Positions 1 through 7,651 of a stretch of 15,418 bases of DNA are shown one piece after another. Origin of the DNA: Holosporales bacterium (GTDB taxonomy: Bacteria > Pseudomonadota > Alphaproteobacteria > RUG11792); assembly GCA_031286725.1 (NCBI GenBank), contig JAITTR010000049.1, positions 1 to 15,418 of the forward strand, given 5' to 3'. Position 1 is the first letter of the stretch. Each line of letters starts with the position of its first letter. A program made the position numbers and the translations under genes. The notes beneath the pieces were generated by a model. It ran no database searches, was not told where the DNA came from, and saw nothing but the letters and a program-made list of their open reading frames with translations.

Positions 1-19
1 GGTGGAGAGCGAGTAAAAC

Positions 20-88
20 GAGCGGACCTTGACAAAATTTAGGGCGGATATGGTATAATTTTTGTACCATATCCGCCCTTTGGCAAGG
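20..88. repeat. dispersed palindromic element, copy 1 (MITE/REP-like)
   Basis: Perfect 15-bp inverted repeat: AGGGCGGATATGGTA at 41-55 and its complement at 65-79, around a 9-nt loop. An imperfect outer arm adds CCTTGACAA (27-35) against TTGGCAAGG (80-88), 8 of 9 paired. The same unit, including the leading GAGCG..CCTTGACAAA and trailing CCCTTTGG, recurs at 14001-14067, so this is a dispersed repeat and not only a local hairpin. On the plus strand it carries TTGACA (29-34) and an extended -10, TGGTATAAT (51-59), 19 bp apart. It begins 6 nt past the uvrA stop codon, so on the minus strand its hairpin could end uvrA transcription, but no strong T-run follows the stem. No transposase is linked to it. 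Confidence 0.85.
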
Positions 89-94
89 GGTTTA

Positions 95-2668
95 TTATTT
101 TTGCAAGTAGCGTTTTAGATATTTCCCGGTATAGCTAGCTTCGCAATTTGCGACATCTTCAGGAGTCCCTTGAACGACTATCTCTCCGCCTTTTTGTCCC
201 CCTTCTTTTCCTATGTCTATTATCCAATCTGCCGTTTTTATAACGTCTATATTATGCTCAATAACAACGACAGAATTCCCAGCTTCAACAAGGATATGCA
301 AGATTTCCAACAGTTTTTTTATATCTTCCATATGAAGCCCAGTCGTTGGCTCGTCAAGAATATAAAGAGTTTTTCCCGTTGATTTCTTTGATAACTCCTT
401 AGCGAGTTTTACTCTTTGAGCCTCGCCTCCAGAAAGAATTGTGGCTTTATGACCAAGCGTTAAATATCCAAGACCAACTCGGCAAAGACAATTTAATTTT
501 TGGTATATAGCCGGTTGATTTTTAAATAGCTGAGCCCCGTCTTCTATTGTCATATCCAAAATATCTGAAACGCTGTTTCCTTTAAATTTTATTTCTTGCG
601 TTTCTCTATTAAATCTTTTCCCGTGGCATTGATCGCAAACAACGTAAACGTCCGGTAAAAAATGCATCTCAATTTTGATGACGCCGTCTCCTTTGCAAGC
701 TTCGCATCTTCCGCCTTTTACGTTAAAGGAAAATCTTCCGTTAGTATATCCCCTAGCTTTTGATTCGGGAAGAGAGGAATATAGCGTTCTTATGTCAGTA
801 AAACACCCTACGTAAGTGGCCGGATTTGATCTAGGGGTTCTTCCTATTGGAGCTTGGCTTATATCAATAACTTTGTCTATAAGATTTATGCCCTTTATGC
901 CTCCTAAATCTTTGACGTTATGTTGTCCGGAAATTAGCGTACGATAAACGGCATTAAAAAGGGTATCTATAACTAAAGTAGACTTTCCAGAGCCGGAAAC
1001 TCCAGTAACGCAAACAAAAACGCCCAATGGAATTCGAACGTTTAAATTTTTCAAATTGTTGCCGCTAGCCTCTATAATTTCTATAGACTTCTTTAGATTA
1101 ACGGGTCTTCTCATTTTAGGAATATCTATTGATTTTGTCCCCGATAAATATTGACCGGTTAAGCTATTCGGATTCTTTTTAATTTCGTCAATAGTTCCGA
1201 TTGCGCAAACTTGACCGCCGTGAACTCCGGCCTTAGGCCCCATATCGATAATCCAATCCGAGGCATACATAGCGTCTTCGTCATGTTCTACGATTACTAC
1301 CGTGTTACCATAATCTCGGAGCTCTTTTAAAGTTTTAATTAGCCTATCGTTATCCCTTTGATGAAGGCCAATGGAAGGCTCGTCTAAAACATACAAAACC
1401 CCGGTTAATCCGGATCCTATTTGAGACGCTAACCTTATTCTCTGGCTTTCTCCTCCTGACAATGTTTCTGAAGCTCTAGAAAGAGTAAGGTATTCCACGC
1501 CAACGTTTATTAAAAATTGCGATCTATTTTTGATCTCGTTTATAATCTTTTCGGCGATAGACATGTCTTTTTCGGAAAGAAGGCTTTCTAATTTTTCAAA
1601 CCAGTCTTTGACTTTGTCGATAGACATATCGGAAATTTCCGCAATACTTTTTCCCTCTATTCTTACGCAAAGAGCTTCCTTGGAGAGTCTAGTCCCTTTA
1701 CAAACCGGACAAATTTCCTTTTGAGCGGGAACTTCGTCTATATCGTCTTCGTCCAACGAAAATTTTCTTCCGAAAAAACCGCTTACAACAAAGCCTTTAA
1801 ACCCAAGCCCTCCACAGGATTTGCACGCTCCTTTAGGACTATTAAACGAAAATAATCTCGGCTCTATTTTTTCAATACAAAATCCCGATACAGGACAAGC
1901 GAAATTCTCTGAGAAAATCTTTTCAGCTCCAGTATCAAAGTCTTTTACGATAATTAATCCTTTAGCTTGTTTTAAAGCTATATCGACAGAATTCGCAAGT
2001 CTTTGTTTTAATTCTGCAATATCGCTTTCGTCTTCTGGAATCGAAATTCTATCGATTACTATTGAAATATTATGCTTTATATTTTTAGACAACGAAGGAA
2101 CTTCGTCAATAAAATATATCTCTCCATCGACAAAAACTCTTTCAAATCCGTCGCGTTTCATAAAAGAAAATTCAAGTTTAAATTCGCCTTTTTTATCTCT
2201 AGCAATTGGAGCCAGTAAATATAGCTTCGCTCCCTTTGGAAACGCAGCTATGGAATCGACTATTTGGGAACCCGTTTGGGCTTTTATAGGCAATCCTGTA
2301 GTTGGAGAATATGGAACTCCTATTCTTGCGTATAACAACCGCAGATAATCGTAAATCTCGGTTATAGTCCCGACGGTAGATCTTGGGTTTTTGGAAATAG
2401 TTTTTTGTTCGATAGAAATAGCAGGACTTAATCCCTCTATTTTATCGACGTCTGGTTTTTGCATTAAATTTAAAAACTGCCTGGCATATGAGGATAAACT
2501 TTCAACGTATCTTCTTTGCCCCTCTGCGTATAAAGTATCGAAAGCTAACGTCGATTTCCCAGATCCGCTTAATCCCGTTATTACGACTAATTTATTTTTA
2601 GGTATATCAACGTCTATATTTTTTAAGTTATGTTCCCTCGCCCCTCTCACTTTTATATATTGTCGCAT
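95..2668 (-). CDS. uvrA: excinuclease ABC subunit A, with a shortened insertion domain
   Basis: UvrA is the damage-sensing ATPase of nucleotide excision repair; it loads UvrB onto lesions. Two ABC modules are visible: Walker A at residues 32-40 (GLSGSGKST) and 553-562, signature LSGGE at 403-407 and 743-747, and Walker B motifs ending LDEP in each half. The UvrB-binding region (about 118-245) is present. Zinc finger 2 is intact (C653, C656, C676, C679). Zinc finger 1 reads CPVS at 258-261, then C282 and C285; the Ser in place of the second Cys is usual in Alphaproteobacteria. Only about 30 residues separate the GLG after C285 from C320, against about 118 in E. coli, so most of the insertion domain is missing. 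This explains 857 aa instead of about 940. The ATG overlaps the upstream reductase gene by 16 nt and has AGAGG 7 nt before it. The frame is open throughout. Confidence 0.97.
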   Translation of the reverse strand: MRQYIKVRGAREHNLKNIDVDIPKNKLVVITGLSGSGKSTLAFDTLYAEGQRRYVESLSSYARQFLNLMQKPDVDKIEGLSPAISIEQKTISKNPRSTVGTITEIYDYLRLLYARIGVPYSPTTGLPIKAQTGSQIVDSIAAFPKGAKLYLLAPIARDKKGEFKLEFSFMKRDGFERVFVDGEIYFIDEVPSLSKNIKHNISIVIDRISIPEDESDIAELKQRLANSVDIALKQAKGLIIVKDFDTGAEKIFSENFACPVSGFCIEKIEPRLFSFNSPKGACKSCGGLGFKGFVVSGFFGRKFSLDEDDIDEVPAQKEICPVCKGTRLSKEALCVRIEGKSIAEISDMSIDKVKDWFEKLESLLSEKDMSIAEKIINEIKNRSQFLINVGVEYLTLSRASETLSGGESQRIRLASQIGSGLTGVLYVLDEPSIGLHQRDNDRLIKTLKELRDYGNTVVIVEHDEDAMYASDWIIDMGPKAGVHGGQVCAIGTIDEIKKNPNSLTGQYLSGTKSIDIPKMRRPVNLKKSIEIIEASGNNLKNLNVRIPLGVFVCVTGVSGSGKSTLVIDTLFNAVYRTLISGQHNVKDLGGIKGINLIDKVIDISQAPIGRTPRSNPATYVGCFTDIRTLYSSLPESKARGYTNGRFSFNVKGGRCEACKGDGVIKIEMHFLPDVYVVCDQCHGKRFNRETQEIKFKGNSVSDILDMTIEDGAQLFKNQPAIYQKLNCLCRVGLGYLTLGHKATILSGGEAQRVKLAKELSKKSTGKTLYILDEPTTGLHMEDIKKLLEILHILVEAGNSVVVIEHNIDVIKTADWIIDIGKEGGQKGGEIVVQGTPEDVANCEASYTGKYLKRYLQK

Positions 2669-3708
2669 TTGCCAACCTCTTGAGAAATCTTATTTTTTAT
2701 AGATCTCACGGCTCTATCGGCCTCGAAAAAGCAAGAGACTATATTTTTCTTTTTATTTTGGTATGTCGTAGCGTCGCCTACAGAATAGCAATCTTCTATG
2801 GAAGTTTCCATCGTGTTTATATTGACTTCTATTAAATTATTCTTTTCTTGCAAGCCTAACTCTTTTAATCCCAAGATTAAATTGCTACTTGGCATAAATC
2901 CGTAACAAAATACTATATAATCGGTTTCAAAAACTGTGTTATCCGTTATAACGGTTCTCTTCGAACCATTTTCCGTTATTTCCAATATTTGAGTTTCTAG
3001 AACAATATCCAGCTTTCCCAAATCTACAAATTTCTTAAGCTTAGATAATTTATGATCTTCGCAATTTAATTTGTCTCTTCTGTGAATCAATACAACTTTT
3101 TTTGCTACGAAGACTATATCAAGAGAAAGATCTACGGCGGAATCTCCTCCTCCGGCAACGACAATATTTTTTTCTTTATAAAGATTCAATCGCATACAAT
3201 AATACTGGACAAAATCTGATTTCAGCTCCATAACTCCTTTTATGTTGATGGGAACGTTAGGCTTCATATCTCCAATTCCGGTTGCCAATATTATATATTT
3301 AGCCATAATTTGCGTAGCGGAGTTTGTCGGCAAGTTGACTCTTCCGCATGAAGTCGCTACACGAAAAATACCATTTTCCAGCCGCAAAATATGCTGAGTC
3401 CTTAGGCCAAGGAAAATCTCTTTAGCGTACGGCAAACATTGATTCGAAAGACAGGATATATAATCTTTCGCCTTGATATCGACGAACCCCGGAGCACCAT
3501 AAACCTTTTTTTCAGGATACAAAATCGCACATTGGCCCCCGACTTTTGGCAAAGAATCGATAACGCAACAACTTAATCCTAATATTCCGCAACAATACGC
3601 GGAATATAATCCGGCTATTCCAGTTCCAATTATTGCGACGGTAAATGAAGAAAACGAGTCTATGGATTCGCCCATAGACTCGACTATATTTGAGGACTTG
3701 ATGGCCAT
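2653..3708 (-). CDS. ferredoxin/flavodoxin-NADP+ reductase, thioredoxin-reductase-like type
   Basis: FAD enzyme that passes electrons between NADPH and ferredoxin or flavodoxin in the cytoplasm. Seen: N-terminal FAD-binding GTGIAG (28-33); GGQC followed by LYPEKKVYGAPGF (57-75), characteristic of this reductase type; a second nucleotide fold with GGGDSA (186-191) and HRRDK (209-213) for NADPH; and a C-terminal FAD motif, GDATTY (311-316). There is no CxxC redox pair, which argues against a true thioredoxin reductase. The length of 351 aa is typical. The first about 20 residues before the Rossmann fold are not family-conserved, so Met12 is an alternative start; no clear ribosome-binding site decides. 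The gene lies 17 nt after rpsT and its end overlaps uvrA, so the three are probably co-transcribed. Confidence 0.9.
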   Translation of the reverse strand: MAIKSSNIVESMGESIDSFSSFTVAIIGTGIAGLYSAYCCGILGLSCCVIDSLPKVGGQCAILYPEKKVYGAPGFVDIKAKDYISCLSNQCLPYAKEIFLGLRTQHILRLENGIFRVATSCGRVNLPTNSATQIMAKYIILATGIGDMKPNVPINIKGVMELKSDFVQYYCMRLNLYKEKNIVVAGGGDSAVDLSLDIVFVAKKVVLIHRRDKLNCEDHKLSKLKKFVDLGKLDIVLETQILEITENGSKRTVITDNTVFETDYIVFCYGFMPSSNLILGLKELGLQEKNNLIEVNINTMETSIEDCYSVGDATTYQNKKKNIVSCFFEADRAVRSIKNKISQEVGKCDNI

Positions 3709-3725
3709 TTTTATTTTACAAGAGG

Positions 3726-4004
3726 TTATTTGCTTTCGCCTACAGCTAATTTCACTTTTTTACATATTCTCGAAATTTTTCTTGCCGCCGTGTTTTTATG
3801 AAAAACGCCTTTGGTTACTCCGCGCATAATTTCTTTTTGCATATCGGAGAATGCAGAAAGAATTTTTTCTTTATTTAAGTTTTGAGTGATAGCCTCATCC
3901 ACTTTCTTTACAAAAGTTCTGATCCTACTCATTCTGGACATATTCACCATGCGTTGTCTCTCAGATTTTCTTACGCTTTTTTTAGTCGACTTATGAGAAG
4001 CCAT
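3726..4004 (-). CDS. rpsT: 30S ribosomal protein S20
   Basis: Small basic protein that binds 16S rRNA in the 30S subunit. Its 92 residues match the family length of about 85-92. The N-terminus is typical (MASHKSTKKSVRKSERQR), followed by the helical SRIRTFVKKVDEAI and the conserved C-terminal segment GVTKGVFHKNTAARKISRICKKV. ATG start, with a promoter about 30-60 nt upstream. It appears to be the first gene of an rpsT-reductase-uvrA unit, with 17 nt to the next gene. Nothing is unusual in the sequence. Confidence 0.96.
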   Translation of the reverse strand: MASHKSTKKSVRKSERQRMVNMSRMSRIRTFVKKVDEAITQNLNKEKILSAFSDMQKEIMRGVTKGVFHKNTAARKISRICKKVKLAVGESK

Positions 4005-4036
4005 ATTTCTCTATTGTCAAAGAATCATATGATGCT

Positions 4037-4066
4037 ATGCTAGCGCTAATCGCTTCAAAACGTCAA
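4037..4066 (-). promoter_or_regulatory. probable rpsT promoter
   Basis: Reading the minus strand: TTGACG (-35, plus-strand 4061-4066), an 18-bp spacer, then TAGCAT (-10, 4037-4042). A second overlapping TAGCAT lies at 4032-4037. This is about 30 nt before the rpsT ATG, leaving a short leader. The -35 box matches 5 of 6 consensus positions. No start site has been measured. Confidence 0.5.
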
Positions 4067-4115
4067 GAACAATTTCTCCATACGTTTCCTTTTGAAGAAA
4101 CTTGATTACGTCAAT

Positions 4116-4166
4116 TTACTTCGCCCAAGTTATTTTGACGTTGCCAAATTTAAACCACGCGGACAT
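4116..4166 (-). other. possible 16-codon small ORF with a good ribosome-binding site
   Basis: In the gap between the HTH gene and rpsT, the minus strand has TTTTGAGGGATAAAA directly before an ATG that opens MSAWFKFGNVKITWAK and a TAA stop. The ribosome-binding block is almost the same as that of the HTH gene (TTTGAGGGATAC before ATG). The peptide resembles nothing I recognise, and so short an open frame can arise by chance. It may equally be the remnant of a duplicated gene start. Confidence 0.2.
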
Positions 4167-4223
4167 TTTTATCCCTCAAAAGTTTAAGTAAAATTTATGT
4201 GATAAAGCTGCTTTACTAGAAAT

Positions 4224-4241
4224 AATCATTTGCAAATGATT
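4224..4241. repeat. 18-bp perfect palindrome
   Basis: AATCATTTGCAAATGATT is perfectly self-complementary with no loop, which suits a dimeric DNA-binding protein better than an RNA hairpin. It sits 45 nt past the stop codon of the HTH gene and well upstream of the rpsT promoter. A shorter perfect palindrome, GGCTTATAAGCC, lies at 4266-4277. Neither is followed by a T-run, so neither looks like a standard intrinsic terminator. The function is unknown. Confidence 0.45.
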
Positions 4242-4285
4242 TGAATAGCTTAACCTTTAAATAGCGGCTTATAAGCCAATCTAGT

Positions 4286-4822
4286 TCACTCGCAAATAAA
4301 ATCCATCACTTTGAAAATAGGCTTATTGTCTTCGACTCTAAGCTTATTAGCAAAAATTAAAAGCTTAGCCTTTGTCAACGGTTTTTCATCCAAAACATAT
4401 TCTTCGTTTTTATAAAACATATTTCCAAATTCTCTATTTTTTCTAACTGTATGCCCGTTTTGAACTATATAACTTATTATATCTGCAAAGCTGGCATAAT
4501 CTTTTTTAGTTTTTCCGGCGGGCTGGCAAATAATATTATTAACCCGTTTAATTCTATAGCAATACGGTTCTGATTTTCTTCTTTTAGGAGCTAACCTTCG
4601 AATTCCGGATTTGGAAAGAAATTTATTGACCGCGGTTTCGGATCTTCCTATTTCCGTCGCTATCGCCTTTATTTTCTTACCACAAAGAAACCCTTTCTTT
4701 AATTTTTCAAACTCTTCAATCGTCCAACTACCCGGAAGTCTATGCCGATATTTTTCCTTAAAAATTCCGTCTGAAGATCGCCCTCTTTGTAAATTTGTTC
4801 CCATTTCTCTTAACTTTTTCAT
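4286..4822 (-). CDS. hypothetical protein with GcrA/SANT-like helix-turn-helix
   Basis: Basic 178-residue protein, probably DNA-binding. After about 30 residues comes SWTIEEFEKLKKGFLCGKK, then IKAIATEIGRSETAVNKFL and SGIRR. This is a tri-helical unit with the W-T-x-E-E opening and the IAxExGRSxxAV recognition-helix pattern of Myb/SANT domains and of the N-terminal domain of the alphaproteobacterial cell-cycle regulator GcrA. The rest (about 85-178: lysine- and arginine-rich, then mixed) has no domain I recognise, and the C-terminal features of true GcrA are not evident. I chose the ATG at 4822 because GAGGG lies 5 nt upstream of it; an in-frame TTG 15 nt earlier lies upstream of that ribosome-binding site. 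The gene stands alone between atpD and rpsT. Role unknown; a regulator is an inference from the domain only. Confidence 0.7.
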   Translation of the reverse strand: MKKLREMGTNLQRGRSSDGIFKEKYRHRLPGSWTIEEFEKLKKGFLCGKKIKAIATEIGRSETAVNKFLSKSGIRRLAPKRRKSEPYCYRIKRVNNIICQPAGKTKKDYASFADIISYIVQNGHTVRKNREFGNMFYKNEEYVLDEKPLTKAKLLIFANKLRVEDNKPIFKVMDFICE

Positions 4823-5287
4823 GTATCCCTCAAACAAAAACTTACGTTCCTATATTTATCTTCGCAAATAAAACGGAAGCGCTCAAAATAAAATTTTTAT
4901 CCCCCAAAATTTTATATAATTTAATTACAAAATTTATATTTATATATGTCGCCTCTAGAGTCAACAATAACCAAAAACGCTTCGCGAGTCTTCAAACTTC
5001 CGCATGTTTTATGAAATATGACAAGGCCAAAAATCCACATTCGCTCTTAACAGATCTTTTCGTAAATTGATCTCTATTTTCTGGGTGTGTTACGGCATAC
5101 GCCTATTCTTTAGATGGCGTCTTTCTTTAATGGGATAATATCGTTTAAATTGCTTGATAATAGATTAAAAGACAATGATATAAATTGGTCTAGGTGGATT
5201 TTCTAGCATTATTAAAAAGTCTGATATTTTTTAACTCGAAAATGCCCAAAATTTAAGAGACGAAATTTGATAAAAACATTTTTAAAA
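4823..5287. other. gene-free gap between atpD and the HTH gene; atpC not found
   Basis: In most alphaproteobacterial F1 operons atpC (epsilon subunit) follows atpD. Reading all three minus-strand frames after the atpD stop gives stops within about 10-25 codons and no epsilon motif such as a GxxGxFGVLxxHAP-like stretch. The part next to the HTH gene is very AT-rich and contains TTTTTATCCCCCAAAA (4894-4909). This nearly repeats 4166-4181, the ribosome-binding block of the small ORF. No tRNA, terminator or convincing pseudogene is seen. Confidence 0.6.
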
Positions 5288-6811
5288 TTAGCCTTCTTTA
5301 TAGGCTTTTAATACGTCTTCTATTGTTCCTTTGAACGAAAATATTATTTCGGGAATATTGTCAACGTCTCCATTTACTATCGCTTTAAATCCTTCTATTG
5401 TATCTTTTAATTCGACAAACATTCCTTTTTTCCCGGTATAGCCTTCGGCTGCTTGGAAAGGTTGCGATAGGAATTGACGAATTTTCCTTGCTCGGCTAAC
5501 GATCAGCTTATCCTCCTTCGAGAGTTCGTCCATGCCGATTATCGCTATGATATCCTGAAGAGATTTAAAAGACTGCAAAACATATTGGACGTCTCGCGCT
5601 ACCTTATAATGCTCTTCTCCGATAATAGTCGAATCAAGCATTCTTGACGTGGATCCAAGAGGATCAACTGCGGGGAAAATTCCGAAAGACGCGATCTGTC
5701 TACTCAAAACTGTCGTAGCGTCAAGGTGAATAAATGAAGTTACGGCAGAGGGATCCGTTATATCGTCCGCGGGAACATAAATCGCCTGTATGCTCGTTAT
5801 AGATCCATTTACGGTCGACGTAATTCTTTCTTGAAGGGATCCCATTTCCGTGGCTAGCGTCGGTTGGTATCCGACGGCGGAGGGAATTCTGCCCAGCAGA
5901 GTCGATATCTCAGACCCAGCTTGAGTAAATCTAAAAATGTTGTCAACGAAAAATAAAACGTCTTGCCCTTCCGTATCCCTAAAATATTCGGCCATAGTCA
6001 AACCTGTTAAGGCTATTCTCGCCCTAGCCCCGGGAGACTCGTTCATTTGGCCGTAAACCAACGCAGCTTTAGAGCCTTCCTCGCCGGGCTTTTTATTTAC
6101 TCCGGAAGAAATCATTTCTTCAAAAAGATCTGTTCCTTCTCTTGTTCTTTCTCCGACTCCAGCGAAAACGGAAAATCCCCCGTGTTTTTTCGCTATGTTG
6201 TTAATAAGCTCCATAATAAGAACCGTCTTTCCAACTCCGGCTCCGCCAAACAGCCCTATTTTCCCGCCTTTCATATAAGGGGTTAGTAAGTCTATAACTT
6301 TTATCCCCGTTATTAAAATGTCGGTTTTTGTGGCTTGTTGGGAAAATTCAGGAGCGTCTCTGTGTATTGGCAAATAATAATCGGTTTCGACAGCCCCTCC
6401 ATGATCTATAGGATCTCCAGTGACGTTCAAAACTCTTCCCAAAGTAGCCCTTCCAACCGGAACAGTAATCGGGGCGTTTGTGTTTATAACTTCCATTCCT
6501 CTGGCTATTCCGTCAGTCGAAGACATAGCGATTGTCCGAACGGTTTTTTCTCCTATGTGCTGAACGACTTCTAAAGTTACATATTTGTCGGGAGAGTTTA
6601 TATTATTATCTTCCGATTCAATATCAAGAAGCGGACGGCCTTTTTCGGAATTGTTAATTTTTAATTTTAACGCGGTAGAAATCGAGGGTAAAATGTCTTC
6701 GAAATAAACGTCTACTATAGGGCCTATAATTTGCGTTATTATACCTAATTCAGACTTTTTTTCTTTCTTACTTTTTAAAATTTTCCGTTCGCCTTTTACA
6801 ATTTTTCGCAT
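5288..6811 (-). CDS. atpD: ATP synthase F1 subunit beta
   Basis: Catalytic beta subunit of the F1 head. Seen: beta-barrel opening GIITQIIGPIVDVYF (23-37), P-loop GGAGVGKT (189-196), GERTREG, Walker B LFFVDNIFRF, the LLGRIPSAVGYQPTLATEMG segment and the catalytic-site PLGSTSR. At 507 aa it is about 30-40 longer than usual. About 20 extra residues, rich in Lys, precede the barrel (MRKIVKGERKILKSKKEKK), and about 20 polar residues are inserted after ALKLKI (about 53-75), where E. coli has a short turn. The ATG has AAGGGG 7 nt upstream, so the extended N-terminus appears to be real. It starts 15 nt after atpG. The C-terminus is complete. It is the last atp gene here. Confidence 0.97.
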   Translation of the reverse strand: MRKIVKGERKILKSKKEKKSELGIITQIIGPIVDVYFEDILPSISTALKLKINNSEKGRPLLDIESEDNNINSPDKYVTLEVVQHIGEKTVRTIAMSSTDGIARGMEVINTNAPITVPVGRATLGRVLNVTGDPIDHGGAVETDYYLPIHRDAPEFSQQATKTDILITGIKVIDLLTPYMKGGKIGLFGGAGVGKTVLIMELINNIAKKHGGFSVFAGVGERTREGTDLFEEMISSGVNKKPGEEGSKAALVYGQMNESPGARARIALTGLTMAEYFRDTEGQDVLFFVDNIFRFTQAGSEISTLLGRIPSAVGYQPTLATEMGSLQERITSTVNGSITSIQAIYVPADDITDPSAVTSFIHLDATTVLSRQIASFGIFPAVDPLGSTSRMLDSTIIGEEHYKVARDVQYVLQSFKSLQDIIAIIGMDELSKEDKLIVSRARKIRQFLSQPFQAAEGYTGKKGMFVELKDTIEGFKAIVNGDVDNIPEIIFSFKGTIEDVLKAYKEG

Positions 6812-6826
6812 AACATAACCCCTTTT

Positions 6827-7651
6827 CTATCGAGCGCATTCAATACTTGATACTATTTCAGCTAGTTCCTGAGTAATTTTTGCTTGCCTTACTCTATTAT
6901 ATAAAACGTTGAGCTCATCTAACATGTTTCTTGCGTTTTTAACCGAATTATCCATAGCCATGACTCTTGCCGAAAGCTCCGAGAACAAATGCTCCGTAAT
7001 ACAACCAGTGAAAAATTTCAATAAATATTCATATAAAAGATCGTTAAGAGTATTGTATATATTGCCCTCAATTTTAGTATATTCGTCAGATTCATTGTCG
7101 AATTCTATTGGGAAAATTTGTGAATATTTTGCTTTTTGGACAAGTACGTTTTTAAATTCTTCGCTTATTACGAAAACTTCGTAAACTTCTTTGTTGAGAA
7201 TATAATCAAAGACTAAATCGGCAATCGACTTTGCAAAATCTTTTATATTAAATTTATTGATAATATTACGATGAAGTTTGATTGAATCCGCTTTTTTCCC
7301 AAACGTTTCAATATAAGCATTAGGATTTTTTCGTATCGCGTCGTTCGCAAGATTTATTATATTCTGAGCAAACGATCCGCAAAACCCTTGGTCTGTCGCT
7401 AAAACAATAATCAACGCTTCCCCGGATTTTCTCATAAACCAAGCGTTGGGATCGCAATCTTTAAGGAAAATCGCTTCTTTTAAAACTTTTTTCAGCATAT
7501 TAGATAAAATATTAGAACACGTATTTGAAAACTTATTCTTATTATTTATTCTTGCCAATTTAACTGTCGACACCATTTTCATAGCGTTAGTCGCTTTTAT
7601 TATAGTATCTATTGTTCTTAGTCTATTTTTTATAATTCTTAAATTTTCCAT
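6827..7651 (-). CDS. atpG: ATP synthase F1 subunit gamma
   Basis: Central rotor stalk linking the F0 ring to the alpha3beta3 head. Both family-defining helices are present: the N-terminal LRIIKNRLRTIDTIIKATNAMKMVS, and the C-terminal helix with AMDNSVKNARNMLDELN, NRVRQAKITQELAEIVS. The middle contains the expected TDQGFCGSF segment. At 274 aa it is slightly short against about 290. The ATG shares one base with the atpA stop (TAATG), which implies translational coupling. Nothing suggests a regulatory gamma insertion as in chloroplasts or cyanobacteria. Confidence 0.96.
   Translation of the reverse strand: MENLRIIKNRLRTIDTIIKATNAMKMVSTVKLARINNKNKFSNTCSNILSNMLKKVLKEAIFLKDCDPNAWFMRKSGEALIIVLATDQGFCGSFAQNIINLANDAIRKNPNAYIETFGKKADSIKLHRNIINKFNIKDFAKSIADLVFDYILNKEVYEVFVISEEFKNVLVQKAKYSQIFPIEFDNESDEYTKIEGNIYNTLNDLLYEYLLKFFTGCITEHLFSELSARVMAMDNSVKNARNMLDELNVLYNRVRQAKITQELAEIVSSIECAR

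Noticed and set aside
1821..2348. 175-codon plus-strand open frame
   Set aside because: It lies wholly inside uvrA on the opposite strand; the uvrA frame has clear domain motifs and this one has none.
95..2668. uvrA as a pseudogene because of its short length
   Set aside because: The missing segment is in frame and confined to the insertion domain; all ATPase and second zinc-finger motifs are intact.
4795..5070. 91-codon plus-strand open frame over the start of the HTH gene
   Set aside because: Low-complexity, Phe/Ile-rich translation of AT-rich DNA with no recognisable motif; it overlaps a better supported gene.
5100..5287. Possible atpC remnant directly after atpD
   Set aside because: The first frame reads a short MF..KF-like opening, but no epsilon motif follows and stops are frequent, so similarity is too weak to call a pseudogene.
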